Shown piece after piece: positions 18,821-31,123 of a stretch of 64,000 nt of DNA. The position numbers and the translations under genes were made by a program. The DNA is from Aurantiacibacter sp. D1-12. Lineage in GTDB: Bacteria > Pseudomonadota > Alphaproteobacteria > Sphingomonadales > Sphingomonadaceae. The stretch lies in NCBI RefSeq assembly GCF_028858515.1, contig NZ_JAPJZJ010000001.1:682001-746000 (forward strand), given 5' to 3'. The notes beneath the pieces were generated by a model. The model was given only the letters and a program-made list of their open reading frames with translations, ran no database searches and was not told the origin of the DNA. The stretch's first letter is position 1, and the number at the start of each line of letters is the position of its first letter.

Positions 18821-20206
18821 ATGTGCGACAAAGAATCACATCCGGCAGACAAGCAGGCGATCAGTGAACAGAGACCGGGGGCGCAGGCAGCATTCCAGCT
18901 TGCCCCTGCTCCTGATCTCGTGCGTTACATGTTCATCGACTTCAACTCCTATTTCGCCAGTGTCGAGCAGTATGACGACCCGTCACTAATCGGAAAGCCG
19001 GTCATCGTTACCCCGCTGGATTCCGAACATAGCGGTGCCATCGCTGCCAGCTATGAAGCCAAGCGGCTGGGTATTTCGCGTGGCACCTCGACACTGGAAG
19101 CGCGCAAACTCTGCCCTGCCATCGCTATCCGCCCTGCACGCCATGACCGCTACGTGGAACTGCACCTGGAACTGATGCAAGAGATCAACCGGCACCTGCC
19201 AGTCACCAGGGTGCATTCTATCGATGAGTGCGTTTGCAAGCTCAGTCGGGAGGAATGGTTTATCAATGGAGCCGAGGCGATTGCACGGAAAGTCAAAGCC
19301 GGCATTGCCGCTCGCTTCGGCCCGGCGATCCGCTGCTCCATTGGGCTTGCCCCTAGTCCGATGCTGGCAAAGCTGGCCAGTGATCTGAAAAAACCGGATG
19401 GCCTGACCGCTCTCCCGCGTTCCTGCCTTCCGGACAGGCTGCTGGACATGCCCTTGCGTGCCATCCCCGGAATAGGTGCCGGAATAGAGCATCGCCTCAG
19501 GAAGGCTGGTGTCAGTGATTTCGCCAGCCTGTGGAACCTGGATCCGCGCCATGCGCGCAAGATTTGGGGATCTGTAGCAGGAGAGCGTTTTCTGTATGGC
19601 CTGCACGGCCACGATCTGCCGATCATTCCCGAACCGCAGGAAAAGCGTATGATCGGGCACAGCCGTGTTCTGGGCGGTCGCGACAGGCAACTCGGCCGCG
19701 CCCGTATTGTAGCCCGCGCCCTGCTGCTGAAAGCGGCGAGCCGGTTGCGGCTATGCAATCTGCACACCACCGGACTGCATGTCAGGCTGAAGCTCTATCC
19801 CGGCGGTTCCGTCGGGCAGGACATACCTTTGCGCGCAACGCAGAATAGCTGGCGATTGCTGCACGCTCTGGATACCGCCTGGCGTGACATGATGTCCGGG
19901 CTGCGCGATCACACTGTCGGCAGCAGGCCCAAGCTGGTAACCGTCTATCTCTACGGCCTGTCCTCCTCTCCACCCGATCCGGACCTGTTCGTTCCCGATA
20001 CCGTGGACCTGCGCGATGCCTGCGAGGCCGACATGTGGCGCAGGATCGATGATCTCAACCGGCGTTACGGTACGGCCAAGGTGATGCTGGCATCACAAAG
20101 CGATCTCGATCTGAACTATCTGGGCGTAAAAATCGCCTTCAGCCGTATCCCGGACATGGCAGAATTCGCCGACATCGGGAAAGTACCGTCGTCAAGGCCG
20201 CCCTGA
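18821..20206 (+). CDS. SOS-regulated Y-family DNA polymerase (UmuC/DinB-like)
   Basis: 461 residues. Y-family palm/finger motifs: YMFIDFNSYFASVEQ (metal Asp), AASYEAKRLGISRG, VHSIDECVCKL (second acidic pair) and the HhH segment LPLRAIPGIGAGIEHRLRKAG. The catalytic acids are present, so it should be an active translesion polymerase, unlike ImuB. I cannot see a beta-clamp motif with certainty. A LexA box lies 2 bases upstream. ATG 18821 leaves no room for a leader; ATG 18929 (MFIDFNSYF) is the alternative and begins exactly at the conserved domain. Confidence 0.85.
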   Translation: MCDKESHPADKQAISEQRPGAQAAFQLAPAPDLVRYMFIDFNSYFASVEQYDDPSLIGKPVIVTPLDSEHSGAIAASYEAKRLGISRGTSTLEARKLCPAIAIRPARHDRYVELHLELMQEINRHLPVTRVHSIDECVCKLSREEWFINGAEAIARKVKAGIAARFGPAIRCSIGLAPSPMLAKLASDLKKPDGLTALPRSCLPDRLLDMPLRAIPGIGAGIEHRLRKAGVSDFASLWNLDPRHARKIWGSVAGERFLYGLHGHDLPIIPEPQEKRMIGHSRVLGGRDRQLGRARIVARALLLKAASRLRLCNLHTTGLHVRLKLYPGGSVGQDIPLRATQNSWRLLHALDTAWRDMMSGLRDHTVGSRPKLVTVYLYGLSSSPPDPDLFVPDTVDLRDACEADMWRRIDDLNRRYGTAKVMLASQSDLDLNYLGVKIAFSRIPDMAEFADIGKVPSSRPP

Positions 20207-20445
20207 TATTGAGTAGAAGGGCAACATCGCCGTTTATCGAGTACTGCAAAGCTAGCAGATGGCACGGCGCCTGCAGCCCCCTGCAATGAATCTACAATGG
20301 CAATATCAGAACAGTAGTCCGATCCGATGCCTCGACTGCTCCGGTCCCATACACATCTTGCACCAGTGGCGCGTCACATTCGATCACATCGAAATGTGCC
20401 GTTGTTGGATTCGGATGCCTCGATCAGTCCCCGGTATTGAATTTC

Positions 20446-20475
20446 AAAAGCCGCTGAAAGGCTTCGAGCGGCTTC
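20446..20475 (-). terminator. Intrinsic terminator after enolase
   Basis: On the minus strand, GCCGCT and AGCGGC (20467-20472 / 20450-20455) form a stem with an 11-base loop followed by TTTT. The remaining 20207-20445 interval between the polymerase and this site holds no recognisable gene; a short imperfect hairpin (20375-20398, CACATTCGAT with ATCGAAATGTG) is the only structure I see. Confidence 0.6.
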
Positions 20476-20481
20476 TAACCC

Positions 20482-21798
<1,317 letters not shown>

Positions 21799-21807
21799 CT
21801 ATATCTC

Positions 21808-21832
21808 GGAACCTTGCACTGCAACATTCGTT
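21808..21832 (+). promoter_or_regulatory. EcfG-type general stress promoter
   Basis: GGAAC (21808-21812), a 16-base spacer, then CGTT (21829-21832): an exact match to the GGAAC-N16/17-CGTT consensus of the alphaproteobacterial general stress sigma factor EcfG. Transcription would start near 21840, about 85 bases before the first gene of the YqjD-like operon. The same tract also separates that operon from divergent eno. Confidence 0.65.
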
Positions 21833-21923
21833 GGTATCTTGAACGTGGGTGTGTTATACCCATAATACATTATAAGGGCCGGTCATTCTGCTCGGTCCTC
21901 CAAACTGGAAAGAGACCAAAGCT

Positions 21924-22454
21924 ATGCCTGCCAAGAAGACTGCCAAGTCAACGGCCGCGTCGAAGAAAAAGCCGGCCGCTGCCGCAAAGACCACTACCGA
22001 AACCACTGCCGCAACGGACGAAGCGAAGTCGCGCTTTAATGCCGCCATCGAAGAAGCGAAAGCCGGTGGCAAGGCGCTGACCGATGAAGCCAAGCTCCGC
22101 GCCGGAGAATACCGTGATCAGGCCAAGGCCCGCGGTGAAGACTGGGCGAGTGACGCCAAGGTCAAGGCCGGTGAGCTTGCTGTTGAAGGCAAGAACAAGG
22201 TCAGCGAAGGCCTGACGGGCCTCTCGCGCGTGATCGACGACAATGCTTCCGCACTTGATGAGAAGCTGGGCGCCAAATACGGCGACTATGCCCGCAGCAC
22301 CTCGCGCGCTTTGCAAGAAAACGCGCAGAAGCTGGACGAGAAGAGCCTTGAAGAACTGGCTGATGACACGCGGGAATCGATCCGCAAAAGCCCGGTTGCC
22401 GCTGTTGGCCTTGCCGCAGTCGTCGGCTTCTTCTTCGCCCGCCTGTTCCGTTAA
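21924..22454 (+). CDS. YqjD/DUF883-like membrane-anchored helical protein
   Basis: 176 residues. Lys/Ala-rich N-terminus (AKKTAKSTAASKKKPAAAAK), a long Ala/Glu/Lys amphipathic helical region with repeated TDEAKxRAGEYRDQAKARGEDWASDAK-type heptads (~30-150), and a C-terminal transmembrane anchor ending GFFFARLFR. This is the architecture of ElaB/YqjD/DUF883 proteins, which in E. coli are stationary-phase inner-membrane proteins, YqjD binding ribosomes. First gene of a four-gene operon preceded by an EcfG-type promoter. Confidence 0.72.
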   Translation: MPAKKTAKSTAASKKKPAAAAKTTTETTAATDEAKSRFNAAIEEAKAGGKALTDEAKLRAGEYRDQAKARGEDWASDAKVKAGELAVEGKNKVSEGLTGLSRVIDDNASALDEKLGAKYGDYARSTSRALQENAQKLDEKSLEELADDTRESIRKSPVAAVGLAAVVGFFFARLFR

Positions 22455-22460
22455 ACCACG

Positions 22461-22928
22461 GTGCAGGTAAGGGACGAGGACATTGCTGTCCCGCCCCCGG
22501 CGAGCGATACTCCGCTGACGCCGGACACCGCAGGGGACGAACTGCCCCCGGCAGACACCGCCAGTGATGGCGGCGCTGCCGGGCAGCGTTCGTTTTTCGA
22601 CGATGCCGAAGCACTGATCGATGATGCCCGCACCTACTGGGAAGCTGAAGTCAGTTACCAGAAATCGCGCGCCGGGTTTGTCGGTAATCGCCTCAAGAAA
22701 GCCATCGCCTTTGGCGCGGTGGCGGCGTTCTTCGCCGTGCTGGCGACCATCGGCTTGACCGTCGGGCTGATCATAGCGCTCACGCCGTTTATCACAGCCT
22801 GGGGTGCCACGGCGGCTGTTGTGATCGGTTTGCTGCTGATCGCATACCTGCTGGTTCGTGGCGCCGGAAAAGCCTGGGCTGATCTGTCCGAAGCGTTGAG
22901 CGAGAAAAGGGATGATGCTGATGGCTGA
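22461..22928 (+). CDS. YqjE-like (holin-X superfamily) membrane protein
   Basis: 155 residues from GTG 22461. An acidic Pro-rich N-terminus (~1-45) is followed by RTYWEAEVSYQKSRAGFVGNRL and two transmembrane helices (FGAVAAFFAVLATIGLTVGLIIAL and TAAVVIGLLLIAYLLVRGAG). This is the pattern of phage-holin-family/YqjE proteins, which despite the name are cellular membrane proteins. Its partner genes on both sides match the E. coli yqjD-yqjE-yqjK order. Confidence 0.7.
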   Translation: MQVRDEDIAVPPPASDTPLTPDTAGDELPPADTASDGGAAGQRSFFDDAEALIDDARTYWEAEVSYQKSRAGFVGNRLKKAIAFGAVAAFFAVLATIGLTVGLIIALTPFITAWGATAAVVIGLLLIAYLLVRGAGKAWADLSEALSEKRDDADG

Positions 22929-23334
22929 TCTGAAAGACCGTCTGCGCGAAGATCGCGCCATGCGTGATGCGGCCAAAAGTCTCGTCACCAACGACATCGC
23001 CAATCTGCGCGGCGATCTGGACGAAAAAGGGCTTGCAGCCCGTTTCGCGTCCCGGATGAAAGAGGGCGCCGAGGGCGTCGTCGAAGAAAGCACGGCCTTT
23101 GCGAAGGAAAACCCGAAGCGCGTCAGCAGCGGTTTTGCCATTGGTCTGGGTCTGCTTCTCGCGTGGATCTTCCGCGAACCGCTCGCGAAATTCCTCGATC
23201 AGCTGATGCTGCGGCACTGGGACGAGATGCAGACTTCGGATCAAATCGAAGTAGAGCCCGAAAACAATGCGGAAAGCGGGGCAGCAGAACTCGCTTCCCC
23301 TTCCCCCCCAATCCGAAACCGGAGACACTCATGA
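22921..23334 (+). CDS. Small membrane protein of the yqjDE-like operon
   Basis: 137 residues from ATG 22921 (MADLKDRLRED), spaced 9 bases from an AGGG; it overlaps the previous gene by 8 bases. Helical N-terminal half with DIANLRGDLDEKGLAARFASRMKEG, then one transmembrane segment after AKENPKRVSSGFAIGLGLLLAWIF, and an acidic tail. The sequence before the membrane segment resembles the anchor of the other operon members. No characterised family recognised. Confidence 0.65.
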   Translation: MADLKDRLREDRAMRDAAKSLVTNDIANLRGDLDEKGLAARFASRMKEGAEGVVEESTAFAKENPKRVSSGFAIGLGLLLAWIFREPLAKFLDQLMLRHWDEMQTSDQIEVEPENNAESGAAELASPSPPIRNRRHS

Positions 23335-23822
23335 GTGATACCAAACGAGAAGAAATCAAAGCGCGCATCGCTGCGGCGCAGGCCCGCGAAGAAGAACGCG
23401 CAGGCACAAGCCTGGTCGTCCGTGCGCAGGAAACCGCCAGCGATGCGACCGATGCATTCACAGGCTTTGTGAAGAAGCACCCGGTCGCTGCTGCAGCGGG
23501 CGGTGTGGCCGTCGGCATTCTGATCGCCAGTATGTTCAAAGGCCCGCGCCGGGCCGCCGTCCGCGGTGGTCGCAAAGCAGCCGACTTTGCCGCGATGGGC
23601 GCAGAGGTTGCCAGTGGCTTTGCCGCGCAGATGATTGACGACGCCGCATCGCTGGGTCGTGAAGGCGCCCGCCGCGCGGAAGATGTTGTCGATACTGCCG
23701 GTGACAAGGCCCGTTCAATCGGTCGCTCTGCCAGCCACAAGGTGGGCGATGCGACCGACGCCGCACGGATTGCCCGCCGCGAAACCGGCAAGGCCATCGC
23801 CCGTGCGTTGGGTCGCCGCTGA
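23331..23822 (+). CDS. Ala-rich membrane-anchored protein, fourth gene of the stress operon
   Basis: 163 residues from ATG 23331, which overlaps the previous stop (ATGA) and has GGAG 6 bases upstream. Helical N-terminus (KREEIKARIAAAQAREEERAG), one membrane segment at ~45-65 (VKKHPVAAAAGGVAVGILIASMF) and a long basic/Ala-rich amphipathic C-terminal half (VASGFAAQMIDDAASLGREGARRAEDVVDTAGDKARS), LEA-like in composition. Function unknown; probably acts with the three preceding proteins at the membrane. Confidence 0.65.
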   Translation: MSDTKREEIKARIAAAQAREEERAGTSLVVRAQETASDATDAFTGFVKKHPVAAAAGGVAVGILIASMFKGPRRAAVRGGRKAADFAAMGAEVASGFAAQMIDDAASLGREGARRAEDVVDTAGDKARSIGRSASHKVGDATDAARIARRETGKAIARALGRR

Positions 23823-23910
23823 TCGAAAGAAATTATGACAAGCACCTTGCGCGTCCTGCCGGCATTTCCGATAGGGCGCGCAATTGCTATTGAGCCTCCG
23901 GGGAACACAC

Positions 23911-24150
23911 ATGTCCGAAAATCACGAAAACCAGCTTCTTCACATGGTCATGGGCGGCCGCGTGGTCGATCCGCGTGGCGCTGAATTCCAGGACCTGAAA
24001 GATATTCACGTGGTTGGCTTCTACGCCAGCTATGCCGAGGCCGAAGACGCATGGCGCGGCTGGGCACAACGCACCGTGGACGATGCCGAGATGAAGTACG
24101 TGATCGTGCATCTGCACCGTTTGCTGGAGCCGGATCTACCCGGCGCCTGA
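23911..24150 (+). CDS. DUF4170-like small protein
   Basis: 79 residues from ATG 23911 with GGGGAA 6-10 bases upstream. Soluble, containing LLHMVMGGRVVDPRGAEFQDLKDIHVVGFYASYAEAEDAWRGWAQRTVDDAEMKYVIVHLHRL split over two conserved blocks (the HMVMGGRV and MKYVIVHLHRLLEP segments). This is the pattern of the alphaproteobacterial DUF4170 family, of unknown function. Followed by a strong terminator. Confidence 0.65.
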   Translation: MSENHENQLLHMVMGGRVVDPRGAEFQDLKDIHVVGFYASYAEAEDAWRGWAQRTVDDAEMKYVIVHLHRLLEPDLPGA

Positions 24151-24169
24151 TCGTCTAATCGCACCAACA

Positions 24170-24197
24170 AAAAAGCCCCGCTCCGGCGGGGCTTTTT
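24170..24197. terminator. Bidirectional intrinsic terminator
   Basis: A/T-flanked perfect 7-bp GC stem GCCCCGC (24175-24181) and GCGGGGC (24186-24192) with loop TCCG, five A before and five T after. It can end both the 23911 gene on the plus strand and greA on the minus strand. Confidence 0.92.
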
Positions 24198-24219
24198 CGT
24201 GCTCATCTACGAAATCAGA

Positions 24220-24687
24220 TCAAACGAATTCGATCTTCTCGACCAGATAGAACTTGTCACCGGCGGGCACGGTCACTTCGACTTCGTCACCCTTGCTCTT
24301 GCCGATCAGCGCGCGGGCCAGCGGGCTCTCGTACGAGATACGACCAATCTTGGCGTCGCTCTCTGCCTGGCCGACAATCTGGTACTTCAGCGGCTTGTCG
24401 TCTTCATCAAGCACGGTCACGGTTGCACCGAACACGATGCGGTCGCCCGAAAGCGATGCGGGATCGATAATCTGCGCGCGGCTGGTCTTGTCTTCCAGCT
24501 CGGCGATCTGCGCTTCGACCTGGCCCTGACGCTCCTTGGCGGCGTGATATTCGGCGTTCTCCGAAAGGTCGCCATGCGCGCGCGCCTCTTCAATCGCATC
24601 CACGATCTTGGGGCGCTCTGCCCGCAATGCCTTGAGATCAGCCGTCAGCTTCTCATAGCCCTCGGCCAGCATCGGCACTTTCTGCAT
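24220..24687 (-). CDS. greA: Transcription elongation factor GreA
   Basis: 155 residues from ATG 24687, with AGGA 7 bases upstream; an in-frame ATG at 24714 is less likely. N-terminal coiled coil ([23 protein letters not shown]) with the tip [17 protein letters not shown] carrying the acidic residues that reach the RNA polymerase active site, then the C-terminal FKBP-like domain ([33 protein letters not shown]). Rescues backtracked polymerase by stimulating transcript cleavage. About 70 bases downstream of carB. Confidence 0.97.
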   Translation of the reverse strand: MQKVPMLAEGYEKLTADLKALRAERPKIVDAIEEARAHGDLSENAEYHAAKERQGQVEAQIAELEDKTSRAQIIDPASLSGDRIVFGATVTVLDEDDKPLKYQIVGQAESDAKIGRISYESPLARALIGKSKGDEVEVTVPAGDKFYLVEKIEFV

Positions 24688-24784
24688 CGTATTTCCTGTC
24701 TCTTCCTGTGCCACCCGTCAAAACGACCCTGCCCGCTACGAAAAGCGGAAGAAAATGGTCGGAATTGGTGGGAGGGTATTGTCT

Positions 24785-28114
<3,330 letters not shown>

Positions 28115-28834
28115 TTAGAGGCCGCCTAAAATTAGCTGCAAGATTGCCATCGCATTCAAAATGGCGCTGAAGTATCGGTTGTTGAGGAGATCGACTATAA
28201 CTTCCCAAGGCGGATCTGGCGCTTCGACCAGTTTTGAAATCGCCTCAGCGTGGGCAATAGCGTTCTTCTTTTGACGCTCAGAAAGTTCAGATTGCTGGAT
28301 CGCAGGAATGAGTTCTGAGATTCTTGCGCGAATGTCCTCATGCTTTTCGGCATCAATGGACTTAGAGACCGTTTCCCAATCCACCTCTGACTTCTGAATG
28401 CCAGCAAGCGGATTGAGATCATCTTTTGCGCTCTCAAGAGAAACTGGAAGCTCAATCTGTGTTCGATAACCTGCAAATACGTCAGTGTAGAACCTTTGCC
28501 CAATTCGCGATTTCGCTTTGTATGCCTGACTTTCTTGCAGGGCTGCCGACCTAAACGGCTGAACCTTCTTGTCATCCACTTTGAAGTAAGTGCCAGCAAA
28601 CTTTTCTGTTTGCTCAATCAAGACATCGCTGGCGAGAAGCTTCTCGAATAACTCCTCTGCAAGTGCGTCTAAGTTGACGACCCCAGTGAGATCGTATGGC
28701 GCGAGATAATTTTCGAAATTGTCACGAATGACTGCTTCAATCTCGCTACGTCTAAAAAATCCAGTTGGGAGACCAAGATCGTTCAACTTCTCTAGTACGA
28801 TAGCCTCAGCATAGGGGTATAAAGGCAGACTCAC
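28115..28834 (-). CDS. Unknown protein encoded between carA and carB
   Basis: 239 residues from GTG 28834, which overlaps the carA stop (GTGA); its TAA stop abuts the carB ATG. I recognise no family. The N-terminal ~80 residues look like a winged-helix-type fold (RRSEIEAVIRDNFENYL, LDALAEELFEKLLASDVLI, GTYFKVD); the middle is helical and charged (SIDAEKHEDIRARISELIPAI); the C-terminus is a hydrophobic segment (FSAILNAMAILQLILGGL) that could be a membrane anchor. Base composition differs from its neighbours: 28261-28320 is 45% GC, while 27601-27660 in carB is 62%. This suggests recent acquisition with precise insertion into the operon. An in-frame ATG at 28948 lies inside carA and is unlikely. 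Confidence 0.75.
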   Translation of the reverse strand: MSLPLYPYAEAIVLEKLNDLGLPTGFFRRSEIEAVIRDNFENYLAPYDLTGVVNLDALAEELFEKLLASDVLIEQTEKFAGTYFKVDDKKVQPFRSAALQESQAYKAKSRIGQRFYTDVFAGYRTQIELPVSLESAKDDLNPLAGIQKSEVDWETVSKSIDAEKHEDIRARISELIPAIQQSELSERQKKNAIAHAEAISKLVEAPDPPWEVIVDLLNNRYFSAILNAMAILQLILGGL

Positions 28835-30015
28835 CCCAACATCCCCACAAACTTCTCGAACAGGTAGAAGCTGTCCTGCGGGCCGGGACTTGCTTCCGGG
28901 TGATACTGCACACCGAATGCCTTCTTGCCCGTAATCGCGATGCCGCAATTCGAGCCGTCGAAGAGCGAAACGTGGGTCTGCTCCACGCCCTCTGGCAGCG
29001 TGTCCGCATCCACCGCGAAGCCGTGGTTCATGCTGGTGATCTCGACGAGGCCAGTGCTGTCGCCCCAGCCCTCTCCCACGCGCTGGACAGGGTGGTTTGC
29101 GCCGCGGTGGCCCTGGTGCATCTTGGTCGTCTTCGCGCCCGCTGCCAGCGCCAACATCTGATGGCCGAGGCAGATGCCGAACAGCGGCACATCCTTGTCC
29201 AGCAGCGCCTTGATCACCGGCACGGCATATTCGCCCGTCGCCGCCGGATCGCCGGGGCCGTTGGAGAGGAAAACGCCATCGGGTGAGAGCGCCATGATGT
29301 CTTCGAGCGAGGTCTTGGCGGGAACAACCGTCACTCGCGCGCCTGCGCGAACGAGGTTGCGGAAGATATTGTCCTTCGCGCCGTAATCGATCGCGACCAC
29401 GTGCGGCTTGGCATCACGCGCGGCACGGCCGTAACCGTGGCCCAAGCGCCAATAACCGCCTTCCCAGCTTTCCTGCCCGTCCCGCGTTACGCGAACGGCC
29501 AGGTCCATACCTTCCAGCCCCGGCCATTCCTGCGCGCGCTGCAGCAGCGCGTCGATATCGAAATTGCCGTCCGGCTCATGCGCAATCACCGCGTTGGGCG
29601 CGCCTGATTGGCGTATGCGGCGGGTGAGCGCGCGGGTATCGACGCCAGAGAGGCCGACCTTGCCGTGCGCCTTCATCCACGCATCAAATTCCTGCTCGCT
29701 GCGGAAATTGCTTTCGCGCGTCACATCCTCGCGCACCACGCAGCCTACGGCAGCCTCGACCTTGTGGCTCTCCACATCTTCGGCATTGGTGCCGACATTG
29801 CCGATATGCGGGAAGGTGAAGGTAACGATCTGCGCGGCGTAGGAGGGATCGGTCATCACCTCCTGATACCCCGTCATCGCGGTGTTGAAGCAGACCTCGC
29901 CCACCGCAGAACCGGTTGCGCCGAAGCCCTTGCCCCAGACGATTGTTCCGTCCGCAAGAACAAGGACTCCTGTCGCACCTTTAGGCTGCGCAGACGAAGA
30001 GGCGAGAAAAGCCAT
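28831..30015 (-). CDS. carA: Carbamoyl-phosphate synthase small (glutaminase) subunit
   Basis: 394 residues. The N-terminal small-subunit domain ([37 protein letters not shown]) precedes a class I glutamine amidotransferase domain with the nucleophile Cys in [12 protein letters not shown] and the His/Glu pair near the C-terminus ([11 protein letters not shown]). Supplies ammonia to CarB. Followed by an overlapping unknown gene and then carB. Confidence 0.97.
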   Translation of the reverse strand: MAFLASSSAQPKGATGVLVLADGTIVWGKGFGATGSAVGEVCFNTAMTGYQEVMTDPSYAAQIVTFTFPHIGNVGTNAEDVESHKVEAAVGCVVREDVTRESNFRSEQEFDAWMKAHGKVGLSGVDTRALTRRIRQSGAPNAVIAHEPDGNFDIDALLQRAQEWPGLEGMDLAVRVTRDGQESWEGGYWRLGHGYGRAARDAKPHVVAIDYGAKDNIFRNLVRAGARVTVVPAKTSLEDIMALSPDGVFLSNGPGDPAATGEYAVPVIKALLDKDVPLFGICLGHQMLALAAGAKTTKMHQGHRGANHPVQRVGEGWGDSTGLVEITSMNHGFAVDADTLPEGVEQTHVSLFDGSNCGIAITGKKAFGVQYHPEASPGPQDSFYLFEKFVGMLG

Positions 30016-30066
30016 AGGGGCTCCCGTGAATCAGTGGACCGGCGATGTGTGCTAAGACACGGCGGC

Positions 30067-30092
30067 TATAGCGGACCCGCCCGCGCGTCAAC
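30067..30092 (-). promoter_or_regulatory. Possible sigma-70 promoter of the carA operon
   Basis: On the minus strand TTGACG (30092-30087) and TATAGC (30072-30067) are separated by 15 bases, shorter than ideal. A start would fall about 45 bases before the carA ATG. Weak support. Confidence 0.3.
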
Positions 30093-30180
30093 CTGTGCAG
30101 CGAAGGAAAGTTGCGATATTGCAAGTCATCACCAGCTTTGCGCAAAAAGCGCATACGACAGAAGGATTGGGGGACACGCG

Positions 30181-30522
30181 ATGGGTTATGACGAGGCGCT
30201 GGCGATCTACGAACGCGTGGTTGCGGATTATCCTGATCTGAAGGTCAAGGGCAAAGCCAACCGCTATACTTCAATGAACGGCAACATGTTCAGCTTTCTC
30301 GACAAGAATGGTGAGCTCAAGCTGAGATTTTCCGAGGCCGAGAAAAAGGCATACAACGAGACGTACGGTACCGGTGATGTCATCCAGCACAACTCGGTGA
30401 TGCGAGGATACATCGGTGTTACGCCGGCGATCATGGCGGACGAAGAAACGCTCAAGAAGCTGTTCGCCAGCTGTGTTGCTCACGCAAAGACCTTGAAACC
30501 CAAGGCAACCAAGAAGACATAG
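30181..30522 (+). CDS. Small TfoX-N-like protein
   Basis: 113 residues from ATG 30181. The pattern [34 protein letters not shown] followed by [24 protein letters not shown] resembles the TfoX N-terminal domain fold (variable N-terminal helix, GNMFALxD strand, C-terminal helix). Role unknown; identification is by pattern only. Basic C-terminal tail. Confidence 0.5.
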   Translation: MGYDEALAIYERVVADYPDLKVKGKANRYTSMNGNMFSFLDKNGELKLRFSEAEKKAYNETYGTGDVIQHNSVMRGYIGVTPAIMADEETLKKLFASCVAHAKTLKPKATKKT

Positions 30523-30551
30523 CACTCGACTAATGCAATCAGGGAAAACTC

Positions 30552-31004
30552 ATGCTCCGCGACACTATCAAGACCGAAACCGTCACCGCCATGAAGGCTA
30601 AGGACAAGGAACGCACCGCCGCGCTCCGTCTGATCGGCGCGAAGATCAAGGACCGCGATATCGAGCTGCGCACCAAGGGCCCGGTCGATGATGACGACGC
30701 ACTGGTGATCGACGTGCTCCAGAAGATGGCCAAGCAGCGCCGCGAGAGCATCACCATGTACGAAGACGGTGGTCGCACCGAACTCGCCGCCCAGGAAAAG
30801 GCCGAACTTGCGGTAATCGAAGAGTTCCTCCCGCAGCAGATGAGCGAAGCTGACACAAAGGTCGCCATCGAAGGCATCAAGGCCGAATTGAATGCCGAGG
30901 GCATGAAGGACATGGGCCGCGTGATGGGCGAGCTGAAAAAGCGCCACGGCACCGAGCTCGACATGGGCAAGGCCAGCGGCTGGGTGAAAGAAGCTCTCAG
31001 CTGA
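30552..31004 (+). CDS. yqeY: GatB/YqeY domain protein
   Basis: 150 residues, the stand-alone YqeY form: LRDTIKTETVTAMKAKDKERTAALRLI, QKMAKQRRESITMYEDGGRTELAAQEKAEL and a C-terminal tRNA-recognition-like helical domain (LPQQMSEADTK, GMKDMGRVMGELKKRHG). It resembles the tail of GatB in Asp/Glu-tRNA amidotransferase but its own activity is unproven. The yqeY-dnaG-rpoD neighbourhood is typical for alphaproteobacteria. Confidence 0.93.
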   Translation: MLRDTIKTETVTAMKAKDKERTAALRLIGAKIKDRDIELRTKGPVDDDDALVIDVLQKMAKQRRESITMYEDGGRTELAAQEKAELAVIEEFLPQQMSEADTKVAIEGIKAELNAEGMKDMGRVMGELKKRHGTELDMGKASGWVKEALS

Positions 31005-31043
31005 TTGCTACGCCGCGGTTAACCATCAAAATGGTGCCGGGCT

Positions 31044-31069
31044 GGAACAAGTGCGTGTATTTGCGGGTT
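31044..31069 (+). promoter_or_regulatory. Possible EcfG-type promoter
   Basis: GGAAC (31044-31048), 17-base spacer, GGTT (31066-31069). One base off the -10 consensus CGTT. Located 55 bases before the lipoprotein start at 31124. Confidence 0.35.
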
Positions 31070-31123
31070 TTCAGGCCAAACACCTGTGCACCATCCGGCG
31101 CGCAGCCAAGGAGGTTATGACCT

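Noticed and set aside
22461-22928. Phage holin indicating a prophage
   Set aside because: The holin-X-type protein is part of a chromosomal yqjE-like operon; no phage genes are present.
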